Origin: Actinomycetota bacterium
Lineage (GTDB): Bacteria; Actinomycetota; Acidimicrobiia; Acidimicrobiales; JAHWKP01
Reading direction: 5' to 3'
Assembly: GCA_019347775.1 (NCBI GenBank)
Contig: JAHWKP010000037.1
Location: 1-11,904 of the forward strand
Length of the DNA: 11,904 nt
Shown piece by piece: positions 6,534-11,904 of the stretch. Every line of letters starts with the position of its first letter. Position 1 is the first letter of the stretch. The translations under genes were made by a program, and so were the position numbers. The notes under the pieces are model-generated. The model was not told the DNA's origin and did no database searches. It was given only the letters and a program-made list of their open reading frames with translations.

Positions 6534-7724
6534 ATGGGCAAGCGGGTGGTTTTGGCGTACAGCGGAGGGCTGGACACTTCGGTCGCGGTGCGATGGATGT
6601 CGGAGCAGTGGGGCAGCGAGGTGATCGCTCTGGCTGCCGACGTAGGCCAGGGAGAAGACCTGGAGGCGGCCAGGCAGCGGGCACTGGCGGCGGGCGCGGT
6701 CGAGGCGCACGTCGCCGACCTACGGGCCGAGTTGGCGAGCGAGTTCCTGGCGCCGGCCATCGCAGCCAACGCCCTGTACGAGAACCGCTACCCGCTCATC
6801 TCGTCTCTCACCAGGCCGGTGATCGTCCGGCGCTTGGTGCAGGCAGCCGAGGAGATGGGAGCCGACGCCATTGCCCACGGTTGCACGGGCAAGGGCAACG
6901 ACCAGCTCCGTTTCGAAGTGGCGGCGCGCGCCCTCGCTCCCGACGTCGAGATCCTGTCTCCGGTTCGGGAGTGGGGTCTGACTCGCGCCGATGCCATCGA
7001 GTACGCCGTCGAGCACGACATCCCGGTGACCGTGCGGGCTGACAACCCCTATTCGATCGACCAAAACCTGTGGGGAAGGGCCGTCGAGTGCGGAGTCTTG
7101 GAGGATCCCTGGCGCCAGCCTCCCGAAGAGGTCTTCGCTCAGACCCGGGTGAGCACTACTGAAGCCTTCGAGATCACGGTGGGCTTCGAGCAGGGCGTGC
7201 CCATATCGCTGGACGGCGAGGCCATGCCTCTGGAGCAGGTCGTGTCCCAGGTGGCCGCGTCGGTAGGGCCCACCGGGTGGGGCAGGATCGACATGGTGGA
7301 GAACCGGCGGGTGGGGATCAAGACACGGGAGATCTATGAGGCTCCGGCCGCCCTGGCCCTGATCGCCGCGCACCGCGACCTAGAGGGCCTGACCCTCGAA
7401 CGCGACGTCGCCCACGAAAAGGCACGGCTGGAGCCGCGGTGGGCCGAGGTCGTCTACGACGGGTACTGGTTCTCGCCCCTACGGGAGGCTCTCGATGCCT
7501 TCGTCGCCTCAACCCAGCGCTGGGTCACCGGCGAGGTGCGCCTGCTGTGCGCTCCCGGCAGGTGTGACGTGGTGGGCCGGCGCAGTCCCCACGGTCTCTA
7601 CGACTACGACCTCGCCACTTACGACGCCGAGGACGCCTTTCGTCACCAGGACGCCGCCGGCTTCGTCCGCCTCTGGGGCCTCAGCACCGAAATGTGGGCC
7701 AAAAAACAGGGGCCGGCAACGTGA
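6534..7724 (+). CDS. argG: Argininosuccinate synthase
   Basis: ArgG joins citrulline and aspartate using ATP to form argininosuccinate. The 396-residue length is standard. The N-type ATP pyrophosphatase loop AYSGGLDTS is at residues 8-16. AHGCTGKGNDQLRFE (from about 114) is the second nucleotide/citrulline segment, and later DNPYSIDQNLWGRAVE, VENRRVGIKTREIYEAPAA and LYDYDLATY are all family signatures. The ATG at 6534 starts the conserved MGKRVVLAYSGG exactly. It lies 2 nt after the argR stop, the only junction in argC-argH that does not overlap. A moderate ribosome-binding sequence AAAGGGA (6516-6522) sits 11 nt upstream. The stop overlaps the argH GTG by four bases. Confidence 0.97.
   Translation: MGKRVVLAYSGGLDTSVAVRWMSEQWGSEVIALAADVGQGEDLEAARQRALAAGAVEAHVADLRAELASEFLAPAIAANALYENRYPLISSLTRPVIVRRLVQAAEEMGADAIAHGCTGKGNDQLRFEVAARALAPDVEILSPVREWGLTRADAIEYAVEHDIPVTVRADNPYSIDQNLWGRAVECGVLEDPWRQPPEEVFAQTRVSTTEAFEITVGFEQGVPISLDGEAMPLEQVVSQVAASVGPTGWGRIDMVENRRVGIKTREIYEAPAALALIAAHRDLEGLTLERDVAHEKARLEPRWAEVVYDGYWFSPLREALDAFVASTQRWVTGEVRLLCAPGRCDVVGRRSPHGLYDYDLATYDAEDAFRHQDAAGFVRLWGLSTEMWAKKQGPAT
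7708..7712 (+). promoter_or_regulatory. Ribosome-binding site that fixes the argH start
   Basis: AGGGG lies 8 nt before GTG 7721. An in-frame ATG at 7694 lies upstream of this site and would add nine residues (MGQKTGAGN) not typical of ArgH, so the GTG is the better start. Confidence 0.65.
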
Positions 7725-9094
7725 CGCTTTGGGAAGGCAGGCTCGAGTCTGCGCCGGATCCGGCGATGCTGGCGTACACGGCCAGCATCGGGTTCGACGT
7801 GCGTCTCGCGCCTGATGACATCGCCGGCACGCGGGCTCACGTAAAGGGGCTTTTGAAGGCGGCGCTGCTCACTGCCGACGAGGCCGCGCTCATCGGCACA
7901 GCCCTCGACCGCGTTGAGCACGAGATCTCTGAAGGCACCTTCATCTTTCTGCCGACGGACGAGGACATCCACACCGCCATCGAGAGGCGGGTCACGGAAC
8001 TGGCCAAGGACGCAGGAGCCAAGGTCCACACGGGACGGAGCCGCAACGACCAGGTCGCCACCGCGCTCCGACTCTTTACCCGCCGTGCGCTGACCGATGT
8101 GGCCACTAAGACCATGCAGCTGCAGCGCGTGCTGCTCTACCGGGCCGAGGCTGCGGGCGAGGCCTACCTGCCCGGATACACCCACATGCAGCGCGCCCAG
8201 CCAGTACCGCTGGCCCACCACCTCCTGGCCCACGGCTGGGCACTGGCCCGCGACGTCGACCGGCTGCTCGATGCCCGTCGCCGCACCGATGTCTCGCCGC
8301 TGGGCGCGGGGGCGCTGGCGGGATCGTCTCTTCCGCTGGACCCGGATCTCACCGCCGACGAGTTGGGCTTCGGCGGCCGGTTCGACAATTCACTCGACGC
8401 AGTGTCGGATCGTGACTTTGTCGCAGAGTCCCTCTTTGCCCTCGCGCTGCTGGGAACGCACCTCAGCCGCATCGGTGAGGAGCTCGTCTTCTGGTCCTCC
8501 TCGGAGTTCGGTTTCTGCCATCTCGGCGACGCATGGTCGACCGGCAGCTCAATGCTGCCGCAGAAGAAGAACCCCGACCTGGCCGAGCTGGCGAGAGGCA
8601 AGTCGGGACGGATCATCGGGCACCTAACCGGATTCCTCACCACCTTGAAGGGCCTTCCGCTCGCTTACAACCGTGATCTGCAAGAGGACAAGGAGCCGCT
8701 GTTCGATGCGATCGACCAGTTGACGGGCGGCCTCGAGGTCCTCGCCGGAGCATTCGAGACGATCCAGTTCGACACCGAGCGAATGAAGGAAGCCGCCGAC
8801 CATCCGGGAGCCGCGGCAACCGATCTCGCCGAGTGGCTCGTCGAGAAGGGCCATGCCTTCCGGCAGGCCCATGGCATCGTGGGCGCGTTGGTGCGCGACG
8901 CAGTCGAGCGCGGAGTTCCGCTCATCGATCTGGTAGCCGCCCATCCCGAACTCGGACAGGACGCGACCGCCCTGCTGGCCCCTGGTGCCGCGGTCGCTCG
9001 ACGTCAGACCGCGGGGGGCGCCGGCCAAGCAGCCGTACTCGAGCAAATGGAACGTTTCCGCACGCGGCTCGCAGCCGACGCCGATCGGATTTGA
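7721..9094 (+). CDS. argH: Argininosuccinate lyase
   Basis: ArgH splits argininosuccinate into arginine and fumarate, the last step of the pathway, as a homotetramer of the fumarase/aspartase superfamily. The 457-residue length is normal. It starts TLWEGRLES, close to the usual LWGGRF. Conserved region 1 is HTGRSRNDQVATALRLF (from His103), region 2 is GYTHMQRAQPVPLAHH (His155), and region 3 is the signature TGSSMLPQKKNPD with Ser276/Ser277 on the mobile catalytic loop. GTG at 7721 is chosen over ATG 7694 because it gives a GTGA overlap with argG, has AGGGG 8 nt upstream, and begins with conserved sequence. The stop overlaps an inferred TTG start of the downstream glycosylase gene (TTGA). Confidence 0.96.
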   Translation: MTLWEGRLESAPDPAMLAYTASIGFDVRLAPDDIAGTRAHVKGLLKAALLTADEAALIGTALDRVEHEISEGTFIFLPTDEDIHTAIERRVTELAKDAGAKVHTGRSRNDQVATALRLFTRRALTDVATKTMQLQRVLLYRAEAAGEAYLPGYTHMQRAQPVPLAHHLLAHGWALARDVDRLLDARRRTDVSPLGAGALAGSSLPLDPDLTADELGFGGRFDNSLDAVSDRDFVAESLFALALLGTHLSRIGEELVFWSSSEFGFCHLGDAWSTGSSMLPQKKNPDLAELARGKSGRIIGHLTGFLTTLKGLPLAYNRDLQEDKEPLFDAIDQLTGGLEVLAGAFETIQFDTERMKEAADHPGAAATDLAEWLVEKGHAFRQAHGIVGALVRDAVERGVPLIDLVAAHPELGQDATALLAPGAAVARRQTAGGAGQAAVLEQMERFRTRLAADADRI

Positions 9095-9690
9095 CGCCCA
9101 CTTCGCCGACAAAACTTCTGCCCCGGCGGTTCTACGGCGTCGAGCCGGAGGTGTTAGCGCCGAGGCTGCTCAACAAGCTGATCGTCCACGGCGAACGAGT
9201 CGCCCGCATCGTGGAGGTCGAGGCCTACGGGGGGCGAGAACCCGACCCCGCCGCTCACACCTTCCGCGGACTCACGCCGAGAACCACCGCCATGTTCGGC
9301 CCGCCGGGTCATCTCTACGTGTACTTCAGCTACGGCGTGCATTGGTGCGCCAACGTCGTGTGCGGTGATGAGGGCGAGGGTGCGGCCGTCCTGTTGCGTG
9401 CCGCCGCACCGGTCGCCGGCATCGACGAAATGCGGATGGATCGCCCTACGGCGCGTGGAGAAGCCGACCTCCTGAGGGGACCGGGCAACCTCTGCCGCGC
9501 CCTCGGAATCACCAAGGAGCACTACGGAGCCGATCTCGTGACCGCAGACATGGGAATCGAACTGAGAGACGACGGCACTTCGCCTCCCGAGAACCCCGTG
9601 ATCACCAAACGAGTCGGCATAACGAAAGAAGCCGCCCGGCAGTGGCGCTTCTACGTCTCGAACGAGCCCAGCGTCTCGCGCCCACGGTAA
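9091..9690 (+). CDS. mpg: DNA-3-methyladenine glycosylase, AAG/MPG family
   Basis: This protein belongs to the alkyladenine DNA glycosylase family (Pur_DNA_glyco), monofunctional base-excision enzymes that flip out and remove alkylated or deaminated purines. From TTG 9091 it is 199 residues. LLPRRFYG near the start is the usual beginning. RIVEVEAYGGREPDPAAH contains the general-base Glu44, the base-flipping Tyr46 and His56, equivalent to human AAG Glu125, Tyr127 and His136 by my reading, with one extra residue in the loop between. TPRTTAMFGPPGHLYVYFSYGVHWCANVV, LLRAAAPVAG, RGPGNLCRALGI and the C-terminal WRFYVSNEPSVSR complete the pattern. There is no ATG or GTG at the conserved start; TTG at 9091, sharing TTGA with the argH stop, fits best. 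CTG at 9118 is a poor alternative. It probably belongs to the arg transcript; mpg also follows the arg genes in several actinobacteria. Confidence 0.93.
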   Translation: MTPTSPTKLLPRRFYGVEPEVLAPRLLNKLIVHGERVARIVEVEAYGGREPDPAAHTFRGLTPRTTAMFGPPGHLYVYFSYGVHWCANVVCGDEGEGAAVLLRAAAPVAGIDEMRMDRPTARGEADLLRGPGNLCRALGITKEHYGADLVTADMGIELRDDGTSPPENPVITKRVGITKEAARQWRFYVSNEPSVSRPR

Positions 9691-9715
9691 GGCGGGGTCG
9701 GGGGTCCCCCGCCCC
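9691..9715. terminator. GC-rich hairpin between convergent genes, candidate bidirectional terminator
   Basis: Directly after the mpg stop, CGGGGG (9699-9704) and CCCCCG (9706-9711) are inverted repeats around one T. The stem can extend with GGGG (9694-9697) and CCCC (9712-9715) across a bulged T. An alternative 7-bp stem pairs GGCGGGG (9691-9697) with CCCCGCC (9707-9713). Neither side has a T-run, as is common for actinobacterial terminators. It lies 5 bp from the stop of the convergent PBP gene, so it could end transcription from both sides. Confidence 0.6.
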
Positions 9716-9720
9716 AAGGA

Positions 9721-11904
9721 TTAAGGCTGCGCCCAGATGGTGACGAGTGCCCCTTGTTGTACTGAGTCGCCGGCGAGCGGCGACTGCTTCCACACCGTTC
9801 CGGATTCGACCGAACCCTCGGGCGCCGACGGATCGGCCTCGGTGCGGACTCGGGCCCGGAGCTTGGCGTCGCTGATGAGCTTGCGGGCTTCCGCGACCGT
9901 GCGCCCCAGCACGTCGGGAACCTGGGAGTACACCGCGGCCACGGAGACCGAAAGCGTCACCCGCGATCCCGGGCGCACGGCCGCGCCGGGCGAGGGGTAC
10001 TGGTCGACGACGTAACCGGGTGGGTACTCGCCGTTCGGCACGATCTTTTCGATCACCCTGAAGCCGCGTTCCTTCAGGCGGTTGACCGCCGGCTCGGCCG
10101 GCATTCCGATGAGGTTGTCGACCGTGACCCGGCCGACCAGACCGCGGTTGGTCTCGACGACCACGTCAGGTGCCTGGGGGGGCGGTGGAGGCTGCGGGAA
10201 GGGCGTGATGGGTTCCTGGGCCAGGGCGGCCGACATGTACAGCTGCCAGATCTCCGCCGGCCACGATCCGCCGGTGACCCGGATCCGGGTGGCGGGCGGC
10301 ACCATCGAGCGTTGGGTTTGGGGGAACCCGACCCATACGGCGGTGGTGAGCTCCGGGGTGAAGCCGACGAACCAGGCATCGCGCCAGGCCTGGCCCGTGC
10401 CCGTCTTGCCGGCCACCGGCCTTCCGATCTTGGCCTTCTCGCCCGTACCCCTCTGCACGACCTGTTGGAGGACGGCCACCTCGTCGGCGACCAGAGCGGA
10501 GGACAGGACTCGGCGGCTGCCGCGGCTGTGCTGGTAGAGGACGCGCCCCGTCGCGTCGGTGACCCGGGTGACGAAGGTGGGCGGCGTCGCCAGTCCGCGG
10601 TTGGCGAGAGTGGCGTAGGCGCTGGCCATGTCGAGCGGGGTGACGTCGTTGGTTCCGAGGACCGCCGAGGGATAGGGCTGCAGCGGGGACCGGATGCCCA
10701 TCTCCTTGGCGGTGGCGACGGCGTCCTCGGGACCGATGTCGAGGATGAGCTGGGCGTAGACGGTGTTCGAGCTCCGCACGGTGGCCTCGACGAGGTCGAG
10801 GGAGCCCCCGCCCGAGCCCTCGTAGTTGTCGACGACCCACGACCCTCCGCCCGGGGTGCGCAGGGTGATCCGCGATGGGCCCCGGTAGGTGAGTCCGAGG
10901 CTGACCCCTTCTTTCATGGCGGCAGCCAGCACGAAGGGCTTGAAGGCCGAACCGGCGGGTCGCCGGCCCTGACTAGCGAGGTCGAATTTGGCGGCCGGGC
11001 CGGCGCCGAAGAAGTCCCGCCCGCCGATAAGGGCCTTGACGTGGCCGGTCTTGGGGTCGATGGTCACGACCGCGGCTTCGGGGTCGCTGTTGGGCCGGGA
11101 CAGCACCCGGCTGACGGCCTCCTCCGCCTTGGCCTGCAGCCCGAGATCCAAGGTCGTGTGGATGCGCAGCCCGCCTCCGTAGAGCAGGTCGCGCCGCGCC
11201 TCGGGGGTGCTGCCGAAGGCCTCGCTCTCCAGAAGGAACCGGCGCACCTGCTCGACGAAGTGGGGGGCGGGATAGCGCCGGGCCTCGGGGGTGACCCGTA
11301 GGTTGAGCGGCGTGGCCGCGGCGGCGGCCGCCTCCTCATGGGAGACCTTCCCCACGTTGGCCATCCGCTCGAGCACCATCAGGCGACGGGCGGTGGCCGT
11401 CTCCGGGTCCTCGAAGGGATCGGTCAGCGAGGGAGTGCGGATCAGGCCGACGAGGAGGGCGGAGCGGGCGAGGTCGAGCTCGGAGGCGGGGATCCCGAAA
11501 TACTCCTGGGCGGCGGCCTGCACTCCGTAGGACCCGTTACCGAAGTACACCGAGTTCAGGTAGAGCTCGAGGATGCGCTCCTTGGTATGGCGCTGCTCGA
11601 ACTGGATGGCCAGCGAGGCCTCTTTGAGCTTGCGGGACAGATTTTGCTCCGAGCCCGTGTAGGTGTTCTTTATGTACTGCTGGGTGATCGTGGAGCCGCC
11701 CTCCACGATGTCGCCTCCCTCGGCGTTGGTGTAGGCCGCCCGCAGCACCGCCTTGGGATCGACGCCCTTGTGCTGCCAGAACCGCTCGTCCTCGATGGCG
11801 ACGACGGTGTTGCGCAAGACCTCGGGGATTTTCTCGAGGGGCACTGTCTCGCGGTTCTCCTCGCCGTGCAGCACGGCGAGGAGCGACCCGTCGGCGGCGT
11901 AGAT
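9721..11904 (-). CDS. Class A (bifunctional) penicillin-binding protein with two PASTA domains, 5' truncated by window edge
   Basis: This enzyme polymerises lipid II into glycan strands (glycosyltransferase family 51) and cross-links them (transpeptidase) outside the membrane. 727 residues are visible; the reading frame runs through the right edge, so the cytoplasmic tail and transmembrane anchor lie outside. GTG at 11874 is internal, since the upstream IYAADGSLLAV is conserved. Glycosyltransferase: Glu38 in AIEDERFWQHKGVD, GGSTITQQ (69-76), RKLKE with Glu95, then ILELYLNSVYFGNGSYG. Transpeptidase: SAFK (nucleophile Ser319, Lys322), SSN (378-380), KTGTG (from Lys500). A proline-rich linker (about 569-582, five prolines in a row) leads to PASTA 1 (about 591-655) and PASTA 2 (about 656-727), which in other proteins bind peptidoglycan or muropeptides. 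It resembles actinobacterial PonA-type proteins, but I do not assign ponA1 or ponA2. It is convergent with the arg operon, so its promoter is outside the window. Confidence 0.95.
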   Translation of the reverse strand: MYAADGSLLAVLHGEENRETVPLEKIPEVLRNTVVAIEDERFWQHKGVDPKAVLRAAYTNAEGGDIVEGGSTITQQYIKNTYTGSEQNLSRKLKEASLAIQFEQRHTKERILELYLNSVYFGNGSYGVQAAAQEYFGIPASELDLARSALLVGLIRTPSLTDPFEDPETATARRLMVLERMANVGKVSHEEAAAAAATPLNLRVTPEARRYPAPHFVEQVRRFLLESEAFGSTPEARRDLLYGGGLRIHTTLDLGLQAKAEEAVSRVLSRPNSDPEAAVVTIDPKTGHVKALIGGRDFFGAGPAAKFDLASQGRRPAGSAFKPFVLAAAMKEGVSLGLTYRGPSRITLRTPGGGSWVVDNYEGSGGGSLDLVEATVRSSNTVYAQLILDIGPEDAVATAKEMGIRSPLQPYPSAVLGTNDVTPLDMASAYATLANRGLATPPTFVTRVTDATGRVLYQHSRGSRRVLSSALVADEVAVLQQVVQRGTGEKAKIGRPVAGKTGTGQAWRDAWFVGFTPELTTAVWVGFPQTQRSMVPPATRIRVTGGSWPAEIWQLYMSAALAQEPITPFPQPPPPPQAPDVVVETNRGLVGRVTVDNLIGMPAEPAVNRLKERGFRVIEKIVPNGEYPPGYVVDQYPSPGAAVRPGSRVTLSVSVAAVYSQVPDVLGRTVAEARKLISDAKLRARVRTEADPSAPEGSVESGTVWKQSPLAGDSVQQGALVTIWAQP

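Noticed and set aside
6720..7373. Antisense open frame over argG (217 codons)
   Set aside because: No motif or good start context; explained by high GC in the argG frame.
7694..7720. ATG 7694 as argH start
   Set aside because: It lies upstream of the AGGGG site and adds nine non-conserved residues; GTG 7721 fits the overlap pattern.
8833..9090. Upstream ATG for the glycosylase gene (285-codon version)
   Set aside because: The extra 86 residues are arginine-rich out-of-frame argH sequence with no similarity to the family, whose proteins begin near LPRRFY.
10177..10202. G-rich plus-strand stretch as a G-quadruplex
   Set aside because: Only short GG runs after the first G7 block, so at best a weak two-layer structure. 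It is explained by the proline codons on the other strand.
10312..11301. Plus-strand open frame of 329 codons opposite the PBP gene
   Set aside because: Its sequence is glycine- and charge-rich with no family motif, and it lies entirely over the glycosyltransferase and transpeptidase domains, which are clearly the real product.
1..11904. A new defence, mobile or secretion system hidden in the window
   Set aside because: All coding capacity is taken by recognised housekeeping genes with intact motifs; there are no long unexplained gaps, repeats, integrase/transposase remnants or tRNA genes. Novelty is limited to regulatory and sequence details.

Overview
The window is GC-rich with strong G/C preference at codon third positions. 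It holds one long, tightly packed plus-strand gene cluster followed by one convergent minus-strand gene. The order pheT-argC-argJ-argB-argD-argF-argR-argG-argH-mpg, with argR inside the biosynthetic operon, is the classic arrangement of Actinobacteria (Actinomycetota). The protein sequences look actinobacterial but diverged from Mycobacterium and Streptomyces, so a less-studied lineage (for example an uncultured Acidimicrobiia-like organism) is a reasonable guess, but this is inference only.

Layout. Positions 1-860 are the 3' part of pheT (phenylalanyl-tRNA synthetase beta chain, 5' end outside the window). A 33-bp gap follows. It contains a perfect 20-bp palindrome (864-883) set between plausible -35 and -10 elements, only 10 bp before the argC ATG. 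This is the best candidate for the arginine operon promoter and ArgR operator. Positions 894-9094 carry argC, argJ, argB, argD, argF, argR, argG and argH. Almost every junction is a 1-4 nt stop/start overlap; only argR-argG has a gap, of 2 nt. A DNA-3-methyladenine glycosylase gene (mpg/AAG family) is attached to argH by a TTGA overlap, using an inferred TTG start. A GC-rich hairpin (about 9691-9715) lies between mpg and the convergent gene. Positions 9721-11904 (minus strand) encode most of a bifunctional class A penicillin-binding protein with two C-terminal PASTA domains; its N-terminus lies beyond the right edge.

How the genes work together. ArgJ moves the acetyl group from N-acetylornithine back to glutamate (the cyclic pathway). 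ArgB, ArgC and ArgD turn N-acetylglutamate into N-acetylornithine. ArgF, ArgG and ArgH convert ornithine to citrulline, argininosuccinate and arginine. ArgR presumably senses arginine and represses from the argC operator. The set is complete for glutamate to arginine, apart from an initial acetylglutamate supply and carbamoyl-phosphate synthase, neither of which is in the window.

There is no stretch over 300 bp without a gene. I see no mobile element, tRNA/rRNA, CRISPR array or convincing new system. The window is mostly well-known housekeeping biology; the points worth a second look are the argC control region, the unusual stretch next to the ArgJ self-cleavage site, the glycosylase coupled to argH, and the tandem-PASTA PBP.
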